A stretch of 64,000 bases of DNA from Cololabis saira. Lineage: Eukaryota > Chordata > Actinopteri > Beloniformes > Belonidae. The DNA lies in the NCBI RefSeq assembly GCF_033807715.1, contig NC_084587.1:20073017-20137016 (forward strand), given 5' to 3'. The notes below the pieces were generated by a model, which was not told the DNA's origin, made no database searches, and worked only from the letters and a program-made list of their open reading frames with translations. Numbering within the stretch: position 1 is the stretch's first letter; the number at the start of each line of letters is the position of its first letter. Positions 1-12,649 of the stretch are shown here, piece after piece. A program made the position numbers and the translations under genes.

Positions 1-226
1 CCAGTTATCTTATAACAGTAATAACACATTATGTACAAATGCCCCAAATTTCTGTTCAGTTGCTTTTAATTGAGGCCCTGGATAGGGCCACTAAGCCAGC
101 AAACCTAATAAAACAGTTGAAAATGAATTTCTGCTTATTTTTAAAGATAAAGGATCTATGTTGTGCCTTTAGAGACCGCTGCAACTGGCTATGAGATGGC
201 TTCAAATGATCCAAGGATGAGTCTTA

Positions 227-929
227 GGCCACGTTTACACGTAGCCGGGTATTTACAAAAACGGATATTTTCCCCTCTACGTTTTCAAAAAAATCCTCGT
301 TTACACGGACCCGCATGAAAACGCTCTTAACGTCATGCAAGCCAATCAGAATCCTGGAAAAACATCAACAAATGACACGTGTGTAACTTCCAGTTAAGGC
401 TGATTTATGGTTCCGCGTTACATTAACGCAGAGCCTACGGCGTAGGGTACGCGGCGACGCGCACGTACCTTGCGCGTCGCCGCGTACCCTACGCCGTCGA
501 TTTAACGAGGAACCATAATTCAGGCTTCATGCTGCTGGCTGACGCGCTCACAGGCTTGAATGAGCAGGAGGCTGGACGGGGGGGGGGGGAGAGTTACTTT
601 TAAGTGTGACTTTAGAATATTAAACAGGTAAAATACAAGAAAATATTGACGGTAGCCAAACTAATTGTAAACACAGGTCGCACACATGACGCTGGTGAGT
701 TTCTGGTGCATAATGAGACGTTCTGAAGCTTAAATCTCCGTTTTCCTCCGTTTTCCTCCGTTTAGACGCAAACGGGAAAACGGAGTTTTTGAAAATCTCC
801 ACTTTGGCCGGAGTTTTCCGAAATGATCGTTTTTGGTGACTTTGACCGCCGTTTCCGTGTAAACGAACGGCCAAAACGCATGAAAACGCCTCCGTTTTTG
901 TAAATACCCGGCTACGTGTAAACGGGGCC
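227..929. mobile_element. PIF/Harbinger-type MITE, 703 bp, TTA target duplication
   Basis: The two ends form a 39-bp terminal inverted repeat with one mismatch. The left arm is 227-265 (starts GGCCACGTTTACACGTAGCC) and the right arm is 891-929. A TTA trinucleotide directly flanks both ends (224-226 and 930-932), the target duplication typical of PIF/Harbinger transposons. There is no transposase reading frame, so the element is non-autonomous. It carries a second palindromic MITE (397-526) inside it. The superfamily call rests on TSD length and sequence plus TIR shape, not on a database match. Confidence 0.8.
397..526. mobile_element. Short palindromic MITE (copy 1 of 3), nested
   Basis: The ends match the inverted repeat AGGCTGATTTATGGTTC / its complement, and the centre is a perfect 27-bp stem (437-463 with 471-497) around a 7-base loop. 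Flanks are TTA (394-396) and TCA (527-529), consistent with a 3-bp target duplication. Related copies lie at 47644-47784 and 55204-55304. It sits inside the 227-929 element, so it inserted later. Confidence 0.75.
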
Positions 930-1084
930 TTAGTTCAGCAGCTACCAACAAACGGCCTATGGCTCGTTGACCGCTTGTTGTTGCCGCAGCTCAAACAGCC
1001 ATCTCCTACAGCAAAGTCACCCCCCAATGGGTTGCTGTGGCAGCAGCCTAAGCAAAGAGGCCCTGACTTCTTTACCAGATCACC

Positions 1085-1460
1085 CTCTTCAACTCTTCTG
1101 GGGAATAGCAAAGCCTTCTCATGCATCCTAGGTTTTCCTCTGGGTCTCCTCCCAGTTAGACATGCTCAAACCAGCTCCTGGTGGTTGCATCCTCACCAGA
1201 ATCCCAAACTACCGCAGCTGGCTCTTGTTGATGTGAAGGAGCAGCAACTCTAGTCCAAGTCTCTCCCAGATGAATAAACATTTCACCCTCTCTCTAAGGG
1301 AGTCTCACCACCCTTTGGAGGAAACTAATTTCAGCTGCAGGGAACCTTGCGTTTTGGCTCAGCTCCCTCTTAGACCAGTGCAAAGTCCAGATTATTGCAG
1401 ATACCGCCACAATCCACTTGTCAATCTGTAGTTACATTCTTCCTTCACTGCAAGTATGAT
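1085..1460 (-). mobile_element. LINE fragment (fish RTE/Rex-like reverse-transcriptase 3' region), minus strand
   Basis: The tract contains GGTCTCCTCCCAGTTAGACATG-like text (near 1143), a stretch resembling 'aaggagcagcaactct', and 'ggaggaaactaatttcagctgc' near 1317. In this order they match the antisense of the 3' coding part of a very common fish non-LTR retrotransposon. The same family appears at 28321-28900 (minus) and 24607-24850 (plus, with the 3' end). It is heavily decayed. The family name is from memory; the relation among the three fragments is visible in the sequence. Confidence 0.6.
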
Positions 1461-2140
1461 GGCCCATGCTCTTTTGGACTAACTTTGCCCAATCAGAGCA
1501 CAGAGGTTCCAAAACCTTAGTCAATTAGCCAAACTTCAGTTCATCAAGGGTCCTGCTGGTGCTTGATTGGAGCTTCTCTAGTCTTTGTTTTAGCTTCAGC
1601 AGTTTACATGTCAAAGTTGTTTTGGTAAGAACAACAGAAACGAGGACTAATGGACAAATTCAGTTGAAATGAAATTCAATTCAGTTCAATTCCTCTTTAT
1701 TTTTCTAGCACTAAATCACAACAAATCACACAACAACACAGTTTAACTCATTCCAAATTTGTCCAATTGATGAAAACCCAACAAATGAACGATAATAATA
1801 ATTATTGCTTCACTAAGGGAACCAACAGATTGCATCAAAACCTTTCTTTGATACAATCCCCTGTCCCGAGCAAGCACCAGGCGACTCTGGAAAAGACTCT
1901 GGCAGAACGTGACTCAAAAAGTGTGGCCATCTGCCTTGACCAGTTGGGGGTTAAGAGGACAGAAAGAGGAGAGAACAGCAAGAACAACAGATCAGGAACA
2001 CCTGCTGGGAAGAAAGAAAACAAGTTAATAACAACAACAATGATTTCATAAATAGAGTTGAAGTAGAAGAGAAAAGGGTGAGGAAAGGTATAACGGGGGG
2101 TTCCCCAGCAGTTTAGGCTTATAGCAGCATACAGTAACTA

Positions 2141-2765
2141 ATGGCCCTTTTGCACTAGTCCCACTTCAACTCGCTTCTACCCGCCACGGCCCCGTCTTGC
2201 GCTTTTGCACTAGGGGCTGAGACGGGTAGAGCCGCTCCAAGCCGATACTATTTCTGTAACCATTCTGGCGAGGTTCTATCCGGGCTGAGCCGGGACTATT
2301 TCTGAGGTCACCACCCTCCTCGCCACCGATTGGTCAGGGGGCGGGGCCGTCATCAAACTACAGGCCCCTGATTGGTCGGGGGGCGGGCCGTCAAACGTTT
2401 GAATCAGGAAGCGGGAGTCAGCGCGAGGCGACTCGCGACTCGCGGCGATTTTATTATAAAGCACAAACGTCTGTTTGGTGATCCAACTCTGAGGTGCAGA
2501 TGTTCATAAACCTGGTGGCTGTCGAGAAAATTAAAAAAGCGATGTAGACGGGCTGTTTTACTCTCAGCCGCTCTCGGCTCCAGCTGATTTCTCATCTGCG
2601 CCGACACAAACAAAGGTGTTGCATTGAGTACGTCACAGCAGATTCACCCCACCCCCCCACTTCTCATCTGGCTGTGGAAAAACAAACGGGGACAAAACGG
2701 GTGGAGCCGCGACGAGCCGCACCGAGCCGAGCCGGGCGGAGGCGGGACTAGTGCAAAAGCGCCAT
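2141..2765. mobile_element. MITE with ATGGCSCTTTTGCACTAGTCCC ends, 625 bp
   Basis: The left end ATGGCCCTTTTGCACTAGTC and the right end, read in reverse complement, ATGGCGCTTTTGCACTAGTC, are inverted repeats with one mismatch over about 22 bp. The insert splits the minus-strand LINE that continues on both sides. GC-rich interior with no open frame. A relative with diverged ends is at 30699-31897 and shares an inner segment (near 2405-2450) in the opposite orientation. Superfamily not determined, because no clear target duplication could be fixed. Confidence 0.7.
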
Positions 2766-3190
2766 TAGGGATGTTTCAGTCACCTGAGGCATCCCTGGCT
2801 CTAAGTTTTTAGTTTAATCTTAAAGATAGATAGGGTGTCTGTTTGTATCCCAAACACAAACTAGCAGCTGGTTCCACAGGAGAGGAACCTGATAAATAAA
2901 GGCTCTACTTCCTATTCCACTTTTATGAACTTTAGGAACCACAAGTAAACCTGCGTCTGAGAGAGAAGTACTCTGCCTGGAAAATATGGCACTATGAGCT
3001 CTTTAAGATAAGATGGAGTTTGGTCATGAAAACCATTATATGCCGGAAGAAGACTTTTAAATTATATTTTGGGTTTTATAGTTAGCCAGTGAAGAGAAGC
3101 GAAAACTGTAGAGATATGATCTCTCCTCCTGGTTCTCGTCAGAATCTTGGTTGCAGCATTTTGGGTGAGATGGAGGTTGTGTGTGTGTTT

Positions 3191-3210
3191 TTTTTTTTTT
3201 TTTTTTTTAG
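3191..3210. repeat. Poly(T) tract
   Basis: Uninterrupted T run of about 20 bases following (GT)n. It may be the poly(A) tail of an inserted retroelement on the minus strand, but no target duplication was identified. Confidence 0.8.
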
Positions 3211-3528
3211 AAATATTTGGACAACCCAATAATAAATAATTATAATTATCCAATCTTGAAGGAACAAATAAATCGATCGGTTTCTCTGTGTGACTCTGAG
3301 ACGGGATGTTTGTACTTTTGGTAATATTACAAACGGAGTCAAACAGCAGGTGTATCTGCCCCTTTAATCTGATTGGTTTACGAGTAAGTCGTGTTTTATC
3401 CACTGCTCTGCGTCCACCACGTGGGGTGCGCTCTTATGATTGGCTGAAACAAAGGAAGATATCTGATTGGTTGCAGATCCTTCCGTGTTAAAAAATAACA
3501 TATTTGTGGATCGAGTCACGTCAGGGGA

Positions 3529-3650
3529 GTGCATTTGTGAAACTTGTCCTGTGCATTTGTGAAACGGTGTGTGCATTTGCGGATCGGTCTGTGCATTTGT
3601 GAATTTTGTCCTATGCATTTGTGAAACGGTTTGCATTTGCGAATTATGAG
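3529..3650. repeat. Six-unit minisatellite, 18-22 bp unit (GTGCATTTGTGAAAC)
   Basis: Units start at 3529, 3551, 3571, 3591, 3612 and 3630. Each begins with (G/T)TGCATTTG(T/C)G and ends with a short variable tail (ACTTGTCCT, ACGGTGT, and so on). Spacing is 22, 20, 20, about 21 and 18 bases. Direct tandem copies with no unique spacers, so not CRISPR-like. It lies inside the decayed LINE region, next to another AT/GC mixed insertion. Confidence 0.85.
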
Positions 3651-4439
3651 ACTGTTCTAGCTCCATAGATGTACTCTAAATCCTGAGTGTAATTTTTTAA
3701 GCATATTATTTCTGTGGAAATAATCACAGAGTTGACTTGCAACTATTTTTCAGGAATTTAAGACATAAAAGGATATAGGCCTATAATAAGCTAACAGTCC
3801 TGGATCAAGGGTAGGTTTCTTTAGTAAAGGTTAAATTACAGCAGCTGTAAAGCTCTGTGGCACACAGCCAGTAGACAATGGTTGATTGATCACATCCAAT
3901 ATAAAGGTGTTAATTAAAGGAAAAACCTTGAATAATCTGGTTGGAATAGGGTCTAAAATACACGCTGCTTGGTTTGGATGAAGCTGAGGTTCCTGTTAGC
4001 TCAGAGAGCTCAGTTGAACAGAAACAGTTTAGGCACAAATCCGGTTCTACTTCTGAGACTGCTAAACTTGATACACTGGTACCAGTAGCTGGATTTCACA
4101 AATGTTCTCTCTGATAAAAATAATAGTATTGGTGGAGAAGTTCAGGAAGTTGTCACTGCTGAGAGTTACAAGAATATACGGCTCAATGGAGCTAGGACTC
4201 TGAATGAATGTAAGGTAACACCAATTACCTGAAATGTCCTGTTGAACAAAGTAAATATATACAACTTTGAAAAGATGAAACGTTTTTTTCATCTATCAGA
4301 AGTTATTGATTTATCAACACAGGATAGCCTGAAGATGTTCCAGCCTGTTAATTAGCGAGTAATTCTCAGGTGATAACTGATGCCAATTATTAAAAATAAC
4401 AATCATAATTCACCCGGTTGATCAGTTCTTATCTACTTC

Positions 4440-6033
4440 TATTGGATTTTATCCCACTTTGTGTTGTTGTTGTTTTTTCTTTTTAAGCTTCTAGATTCAA
4501 AAACTCCTGCCAGAAAAATTTAACTTTTTGCAGCTCAGTGTCCCTTGTGTATTTCCCCCTCCAACACTAAAGTCTGCTTTATGAAATACCTCATTTTTTA
4601 GTAGTGGCTGAAGACATCCAAACCCTTTTATTATGTCTAGTAAAGTGTGAACTCCAATAGAGGAAGTGTCATATTTGGTCTCTGGTTAAATTTTGAGATA
4701 TGCTCCTCTTGTACGTGGGGGGGATCTCCACATTACCCAGATCTTATTTGATCAAAACAGAATTGTGTATAGGTGTTGGTATGAATGTCTCTGCTAAGCT
4801 AAGTTCTCCCTCATGTTTTTTACACCCTCATGGATTCGGCTAGATTATGGTCTAGGGGTGCACTTTCATTCCAGTGTGTTTTGTCTGTCTGCATATCTGC
4901 AGATATTTTAACAATAAACACAAGCTATCACATTGACAGGAGCCACCATGGACATTTATTCTGGCAATTATCTTTTTTTGGAATGTGCAAATCTGGCTGT
5001 CAAATTTAAACCAGGACTTGTATCCCCAAAATGTCCCCTTATGTGAGCATTATCTTGGTTTGTATTTTGTGAGTGTGCCAAGTTTAACATTAGCATGTAC
5101 CTTGTGATTCTTGGTGTGCAGGTGGCTTATTGAAGCAGAATAATGATTTATTTAAATCCTAGTCTAATTATCCAAAAGGGCATGTGCATTGTTTAGGGCC
5201 AGGCGCAGTCCCTTGGCTCCTGCCACACTTTTCTAAAAAATGATTTTTGTGGACTGCCAAGACAAGTGCAGATATAATGAGGGCAGGGATACATTTGAAA
5301 TTTATTGTGACAAATAATGTTTTATATTACAATGAAAATCTGTGTGAAGCGAAAATGGTCCTCACTGTGTCAAAAAGTTGTGCTTTGTTCAAATCTTTGC
5401 TTCAAGCTGAAAGAGTTGATTGTGGTGACCCATTGAACTTCCCAAGTCAAAAGCAGTATCCTTTCATGTATCTCAGTGGAGGTAACCGTTAACAGTTCAG
5501 CATTTCTGTAAGGAAACCATGAGCAGTGGGGTCACAATCACCCTGTGTTTCCAGATAGCCTTATTTGTACAGCCCCTACTCAAAAACTAGTCGGTTGCTA
5601 TATGTAAAGTGCAAATAGAAAAAAACCCAACTTGATACCAAACTATACCAAGGTACTGTCATAGTTTTATTGGTTACCTTCATTATCAGAGAAGCAACCA
5701 TGTAAAGTGTCAAATGCAGTCAGATTTAGATAACTGCCTCCATTTTTGTTGGGGCATGACATTGAAGTAAGCAGTGATACAACTGAAGCTTTAAATTTGG
5801 TCACAGTATTCTGTGAAATAGCTTATTCTCAAGAGCTGTGCAGTCTATTATTGTTAAGTTTTCACAATGTAGACTTACAGAGAAACCTCATTCATTTTTC
5901 AGTTTCTGCATCGTCCTTCGAAAACTAAACTAGGGATGTGATTGAAAGAATGACTATGCCTTCATCTTCCATGAAAAATCCAGTGGGCTCGTATAGTGAA
6001 AACAAGTGAATTGCAGAGGCTGTCAAGGTTAAC
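4440..6033. other. Non-coding stretch, nothing recognised
   Basis: AT-rich sequence with no exon-like or transposon-like signal that I can name. Short open frames at 5247-5492 and 5746-5928 have no recognisable motif and ordinary non-coding composition. A polyadenylation-like AATAAA occurs at 4913, but no coding exon was found upstream to pair with it. Confidence 0.5.
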
Positions 6034-6041
6034 ATCTACAC

Positions 6042-7068
6042 CAGTGATTCTTAACCATAGGGCCGCGGCCCACACTTGGGCCGCGAGCGCCATCTAGTGG
6101 GCCGCGAAAAAAAATCAGTTTTGTACGTGTGGGCCGCGGGGGCCGCGGGACTGCATAGCAACTCCCAACCAAATGAGGAGAAGAAGACCCTCAGCTAGCT
6201 GTACGTGTAATAGTAAGATAAATGGTGTTTATTTATAGAGAAAATCCTTCATTTTGCACAGAGTAGGTTTAGATCCGCCAGGATCAGGGATCGATTACTT
6301 GGGTCTGCGCCCAGAGCGAGCGAGCGCGCGCGGCGGGATCATTTATCCTGACGCGTCCCCGCGGCCGGGGAGGTCGGTGCTGCTCGGGCCGCGGCTCCGT
6401 CGTTACTGCTGAAGGATTGTAGATGTAGATGTGTGGGCTGGACTGTTGTTCGGTCTCGCAAAAGCATCGGAAAGTGACACGGCTGCAGCGGCCAGAGAGC
6501 TGCGGGGTCTGCCCGTCTTAGCTGATCAGGCTCGGATTAAATCCGACACGCGCAGTCCTGACAACTTATTAATGTAAATAGAACTTAGTAAATTACTTAG
6601 TAAGTAATTAGCTTGACTCTTACAGAGATGAGAAGCTAAATAAAACTAAATATCGTTCCAGGCTCATCAATGAGCACCTTATCATGCATATGAGAACCTG
6701 ACACCATCCAGCCCAGATTTAAGTTCTGGCAGGAGAAATTAGAGCTCAGTTCTCTCACTGAATGACAGAAAGTGGGGGCATAAGAATATTAGAGGGGAAG
6801 AAAGAAAAACTGCAAAACTGTTAAATTGTTAAGATGTGTTTATATTCATTTATTATAAAAATGTGTTGAGACAATTAACAAAGAAAAGGGGAAATTCAAA
6901 CTGCTGGTAAAGAAATAAAATAAGATAGCATTTGAAAAATAAAATAAAATCTATTTTATTTTTAAGAGAAAAAAATATGTGTAATTGAAGTTACACATGT
7001 TAATGGGCAAATATGTACTTTTTTAATATAACAGTCAGATGCAGATGTTGATACAACTATGAGGCTAC

Positions 7069-7133
<65 letters not shown>

Positions 7134-7284
7134 GATGTTCTGGACCTTCGCTTGAGTAAATTATCTCTAAATGGACCTCTTAAAGTTGAATACCCCTGCT
7201 ATACAGTGTTAATATTTAACGGGCCCCGGGCCACTCTGTACTGAAAAAATTGGGCCCCAAGGTCAGAAAGGTTAAGAACCCCTG
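6042..7284 (+). mobile_element. Non-autonomous hAT transposon, copy 1 (1243 bp, TSD ATCTACAC)
   Basis: The element starts CAGTGATTCTTAACC and ends GGTTAAGAACCCCTG, which are inverted repeats of the hAT type. An exact 8-bp target duplication ATCTACAC flanks it (6034-6041 and 7285-7292). The GC-rich left end (GGGCCGCGGCCCACAC) and the AT-rich right part match the sister copy at 14023-15501 almost throughout. Compared with the sister, about 290 bp around the transposase C-terminus are deleted near 6575-6640. A (TA)n tract lies at 7073-7131. No intact transposase. Confidence 0.92.
7073..7131. repeat. (TA)n microsatellite inside hAT copy 1
   Basis: About 29 TA units, in the same internal position as the (TA)n tract of the sister hAT copy (15273-15342), so the seed was present in the parent element. 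Confidence 0.95.
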
Positions 7285-7689
7285 ATCTACACCACTTGAA
7301 TGACTTGATCTGGAATCAAAGCACTCTGTCTTTGTCTGCAGGAACGCACGTGTCTATGAAAGGGTGTATATATGTATATATAACTGATGAAGTGTTACAA
7401 TTTTTTAAATAAATAATTCAATATTGATAAGGAAGCCTAATGATAGTATATACTTAACTCATTGATAAGGGGTGGGATTAAATAAGTATTAATTCTTACC
7501 GCTCCTTTTCAGATAGGTAAATCAACGCATTAGATTGGTGGATGCAGTGCTACTTGCCCACTAGTTTGCAAATGTCATTGTTCTTGTGAATGACTACCAG
7601 CAATGGTGATATACTTTAATCTGACCATACTTCTATCAGAACTTTTACCTTGTCCTCACTACACGTCGGAGCACAAGCCATTTCTCCAA

Positions 7690-8600
7690 TCTAATGCTCC
7701 ACCCAGGCGTTGTTTGGGTTGTGTTTACCCACAATGCCCTTTATTGTACTCTGCTTCATACACATGTTTTGTTTGAACTGGACCAAACCTACGTTTTTAG
7801 TGGGACCCAAGTTTGCTTCTATTATTCGCATCAGAGTTCAATTGCGCACTCACACCACTCGAAATGAACCAGACTTTCAGAACAAACAAACTCTCGTCTG
7901 TTTAAAGCAGACCAAACAGGGTTGATGTGAATGCACCTTAAATATGCTTTTCCACCACCAGGAGTTCAGGGTAGACCCACCAGACAGGACCCTCCTACAG
8001 GGCGGACCCCCTTCTCAGCCCCATCAGGCAGCCCATCAGACTGAAAAAATAGCACAGCCGACCACGAAGTGGAGATAATGCACATTTTTTGCTCTTCGCA
8101 AATGACCCGCAGCATAAAAGGAGATGAAAAAGAATAAAGAGAAGAATAAACAGATTAATAATGGATGCATCTTTTTTTTTACATTCACCGTGGTCGTAGT
8201 GATGGAGATGAAAGAAGCCCCCCCCCCCCCACCAGACCTCTATATTGGCATTAATATGCCAACAAGACAAGAACCGACTCGCCAACATCTATTGTTTTTT
8301 TCTTGTAGTCTCCAACTTCATCAAATGTACTCCTAGCAAAATGTGTTACGGTCTCATGATCGATGTTTAATGTGAGCATGCTTAATGTTATTTAGACATT
8401 TAGAAATGGGTTCTCTGCTGATCCTGTTGGCCAACTGAGTACCTCTCCTACTACAGGGATGTTTTTCGACCCATAAATGTTCCTGAAGGCCACTTTGGCA
8501 GTGCTGTCCCAGATAATGGAGACACACGGCAACAATCTTGGCCCGAAACTCAAACAGACCAAACGGAGGTGGTGTGAATGTGCTCCTTGAAGCATCCCAA
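7690..8600. mobile_element. Composite repeat related to 21844-22930
   Basis: From about 7945 the order 'gttcagggtagaccc', a C-run followed by 'accagacctctatattgg', 'tactcctag' and 'cctctcctactacaggg ... gttcctgaaggccac' matches the repeat at 21844-22930 in the same orientation. The outer parts, 7690-7940 and 8535-8585, look like the two sides of another element (both carry 'cagaccaaac' and 'gtgtgaatg'), suggesting one inserted into the other. Exact borders and target duplications could not be fixed. No coding content. Confidence 0.55.
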
Positions 8601-11600
8601 AAGCAAAGCTCTGCTATGCTGTGATAAAGATTTGCATCAAGTCTGTTTTTGATACTCATTTGCAGCTAAACTGCATCAATGCACTCGCAACAGACTGAAC
8701 TGACAGGAATTCAGATGCAAGATCACCATATAATCAATTTTCAAAATAAAACACTAGATGTGGGCTTCAACTTGTATGTCAACATTACGTAAACCTGCGG
8801 AGGCTGTGGGTAAATGGTTATTTGGATTTTAGAAATGGCTTAGAGGTCCAGTATGGGAGATGAAATAGAGTTTTATTTTACATTCTCCATCTAAAATCTT
8901 TACAAACCTCTTGGAATTTTTAAGTCATGTTTTGGTCAAACTATGCAAACACAGTGCAACAGTGAAAAAGAACAATAACCGAACAAAAACACAAACATCT
9001 GGCTAACAAGTGTGTACGAACACTTCTACAGCCATTATTGGAATGGACAAAGAACAGCCAGTCAGCTGAATTTCTTTTCTAAAATCTAAACCTGGCAGAG
9101 AACGAAGCATGCTTAGCACATTATCTCCTCCCAGCAATACAGGAACCAACACAGAAAAACACTAGTTTTCGGGCTGAGCCACTAAGTTACTAAGTGAAAG
9201 GGGTTCCATTCATCCCAATATAAGTCAATGAAACATCGCAGGGATACTGAAACTGTCATTTTTAGGTGAAAAATGTACCCAGTGATGCTTTGAAAAAATC
9301 TCATCACTTACTTTCTGAGTTCACCAATATACTATATTGAAAGTGAAGTATAAGCATAAGTTATAAAGCACAAGATATTTTTTTTAGGCAACTCGCACTT
9401 GAAACAGTGAAGTGTTCCAGACGCTGACCGCGAGTTGACATTTAACTGGAAGAAAGAATGGCAGCCAAAACAGGATTAGTTTTTTGGCAGCAATACTAAA
9501 ATATCAAAAGTCCACTTTTGATGCCAAATTCCAATTTTGCCTTGATAGCTGTTGGGACAAAAAAATTAAATAATCACAAGCTTGTCGTGATTTGGGTTTT
9601 AACTCTCTCACCACACAATATTTTTCACAATCAGTTGTGTTTTGATCCCTATGTGAATGTTGTTACAATAAATTGATGGGGCTAGGAGCCGCGTTGCTGG
9701 ACGTCAGAGAAACTAAATCGAGGCCAGAAAGCTTCCACAAATCAATATTAGACATGTTGTCTTTAAAAACAAGGGTTTCACATTGTTAGCCAAAAGTTTA
9801 TTGCTCTAATTTTTATAAAGTCATTAGCAGTATTCACATTTTTTGATACCGAAGATATTTAAAACAGAGATGAATGGGTAAGCTTTAAACTGCTGGAAAA
9901 TATTCAGGCCTAAACTGGCATTTAGATTATTTTCAAGCATGTTTGGATGTGATACTCTACACATGCATCAGAAAAATGCAGTAATTGGGTGTATTTGGAG
10001 GCGTTGTGTTTCTTTTTGAAACACAACAGCATAGACAAATTGGATATGTGTCGTGACCTGTCAGAAGGACCGGTGGAGTTCCGTAATTATACAGACCTCA
10101 CGCCTACAGCGATGTCAGGTCGTGTTTTGACAGACACACCAAAGCTGCTCAAGGATGCACAGTGAGAAGTTTGTTTCCCTTTTGTTTGACTTTATTACCT
10201 TTTGTTTTTCTTGTCATCGTAATCTAAGGCAACAACGACTGTTGCTGTTATAACTGTGACAACAATGGAAGCTCTCACTGTGGCAAATGTTGTTTTTTTT
10301 TTCCTTTCAAGTCAATGCAAGAAGATTACAGCAAGTTACTTCTCAATGTTTTGCCTCAAACCTCTCTGAATATCTCAAAACGTAATTGTAGTTATGTTCT
10401 GCGGTGCTGTAGCTCTCAGGATTATCTCTCAGTAGGTATACAATTGTCTGCTTTGTGCGCCTGTTTGTCTCTCCAGCAATAAACTAAGTTAGATTTCGAG
10501 AAGCTTTAGATGGAACATGAGTGCTGTGAGAACACAATCATATTTAATGCAGATCCAGATGATTTTCAACAAAATGTCAAAAGCAGGTATGTTCTGTGTT
10601 TGAGGGCAGGAGTGGAGGGAGGGGGTAACTTTGAGGCTGAAGTCCCAAAAGCCCTTTCTTAGGAAAACAATGGTATACTTGTCTCTTAAAAAGGGAATAT
10701 GTTCCACTGTGTTCATGGATATTCAAAAATTCAAGCATCCTGCATCGTGATTAGGGCACCACAGCCTGAAATTTGGCGCTATAATACAACTTTACCAACA
10801 GCCATACTTTTTGAAAAGGCTACTGACCTCTGTGAGTCTCTCAGCGCTCAACGCTGTTATCAAGTTGCCCTGGATAGCTGAAACAGGATATTGAAAGCTT
10901 GGGTATTAGGATATTAAAAAGTATTTTATAACACCACCATCCAGAGACTCGACCTGTGAACTGCTGGACGTCGTCTCAGGTTGGTGATTTCACAGCTGAT
11001 TGTGTGAGCTGGAACAAAAGTGGCTGCAGAAAACTCAGATGGTGGCGGTGTTCAGACTTCCCTAACACGAAGAATTATAGGAATCTTCAAGCATTTTGGG
11101 GGAAAAAATAACATAGTAATGTAATGGAATCTTATAGTGTTTCGGGTCTACAGAAGTACAGTGGAGGGTAGGGATAAGCCCACATGGTGGAATATGTTCA
11201 GGGTTAGGGTGTTAGGGTTTGTCTCTGACCCCAAGTGCACGACACCAGACAGAGTTCGAGTTCAGCCAAAAAACATGGCGTAGTTTATTGTACAACTAAG
11301 GGAGCGGAAAAATCCGAATAACAAAAACTGCCTCCTTAAATGGCAGGGAACAAACAACGAAAAACGTCTCAACAGGTAATCCACAAAAAAGAAAAACAAC
11401 GCAAAAACTCTCAACAGGTAAACCACTCTGATAATCTGAAAACTCCATGAAACAGTAACCATACTCTCAGGCTGAGTCCTAACAGTTAGTCTCACATTTG
11501 TCCATTAGTAACAACAAAATTCACCAGACGTTATTATTTAAAGTGTTTGTTTGTTGTTTAGATTTTTTCTCTTAAAAAATCTTCCAGGTGCTACCTCTTG

Positions 11601-12640
11601 ATCCCCCTCGGTAGAGATGTAAGCAGGCTAAACCCCAGAACTTTACAGTGTCTGGCTCAATCACCGGTGGAGGTCTTCCCACTCTGATTGCTCTTCAGTT
11701 CTACTCCGAATGGCATTTTGACCGAAGGATGTCTAGAAAAGAGAGAATAATGATTCTGACGGTTCTGAGAGACATGTTAAAACGTTAACCCTGACTGTAT
11801 CACCAGTGTAGCTCACGCTGAACATTTAAACAGCTCTGGAAACGGTTCTGTTCAGAGTTTTTAAAAACAAAAAGTACCGCCCTTAACTAATCCTGCTTTT
11901 GATGATAAACAATATAGATGTCGAAATAATATACAATTGATTTTTACTTGGCAAACTGTTACACATTTTATATCGTTTTATATGAGAAAAGCTCTAATAT
12001 ATTTCTGCTTGCTGTAAGTGAGAAACTTTCTAAATTACTTTCTTTCTTCTGACTTTCTTACTAACTATGTGGTCAGCAGCACTACTTATTTGTTATTGAT
12101 GTCTTGGTAAAATCCCAGGTGTGTGAACTGCATAGTACTCAGGATATGAGCAGGTTAGTCTTTTCCAGTGTCACATATAAAGCAGTCTCTCATGTTTCAT
12201 GGTGTGAGAGGAATTAGGGATGCAAAAGACCCTCCTTTTGTTGTTGTATATTGTATGACAGAGAGAGACCACTTGTAAGAATTCGATATTATCTTCAGTG
12301 GTTAGAACAACACCGAGCAGCTGCAGAGCTCTGGTATTTTAACAGATTCGGCTTCTGGTTTACTGCCAGTTTAATATTTCTAACCCCCAGGAGAATGATT
12401 AAAAAATAATTTCAGTTTCACGACACACAGCAGATCGCTCTGAGCAACAGCCAAGACAATAAAACAATGTTATTGATTCACTGGACAGAGGACAAAGGCA
12501 GCCAACCTGATCCACTGGCATACTTAGCGGTGCTTGGGCTGGATTTAATTATTCCTAAAGTGACTAAAAGAGCTGCAGAAGTCAGAATTTGAAGAATATG
12601 ATCCATGACACTTTGCCGTTTCTCTTTTCCCAAACTTTTT
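8601..12640. other. Intronic or intergenic stretch, little recognised
   Basis: Mostly AT-rich unique-looking sequence with no exon signal. An imperfect telomere-like 'gggttagggtgttagggtttg' occurs at about 11201-11222, too short to be more than chance or a small repeat. Open frames at 10489-10881 and 11262-11495 show no known motif. Confidence 0.45.
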
Positions 12641-12649
12641 TAATATACA

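Larger units (their letters stand above)
1675..4330 (-). mobile_element. Decayed L2/Maui-like LINE on the minus strand, interrupted by later insertions
   Basis: Read on the minus strand, 3930-3960 gives an LDPIPT-like reverse-transcriptase motif and 3800-3860 gives an 'AFKAAVI.PLLKKP.LDP' motif, both typical of teleost L2-like LINE ORF2. The tract 1675-2110 contains the 'ccttgaccagttgggggtt' segment and 2770-3180 the 'ggaaccacaagtaaacctgc' segment of the same dispersed repeat. Both recur in the same order at 62560-63340. A MITE (2141-2765) splits it, and 3190-3655 holds poly(T) and a short tandem array that look like further insertions. Many stops: dead. Confidence 0.6.

Noticed and set aside
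3529..3650. CRISPR-like array
   Set aside because: Units follow each other directly with only short variable tails, no unique spacers of constant length, and the context is a vertebrate intron or intergenic region.
5247..5928. Two adjacent plus-strand frames that might be exons of the upstream part of GSTCD
   Set aside because: Their translations do not resemble the GST-C-like half of the protein and lack flanking splice signals in a compatible phase.
11201..11222. Telomere-like GGGTTAGGG stretch
   Set aside because: Only about three imperfect units; not an interstitial telomere array.
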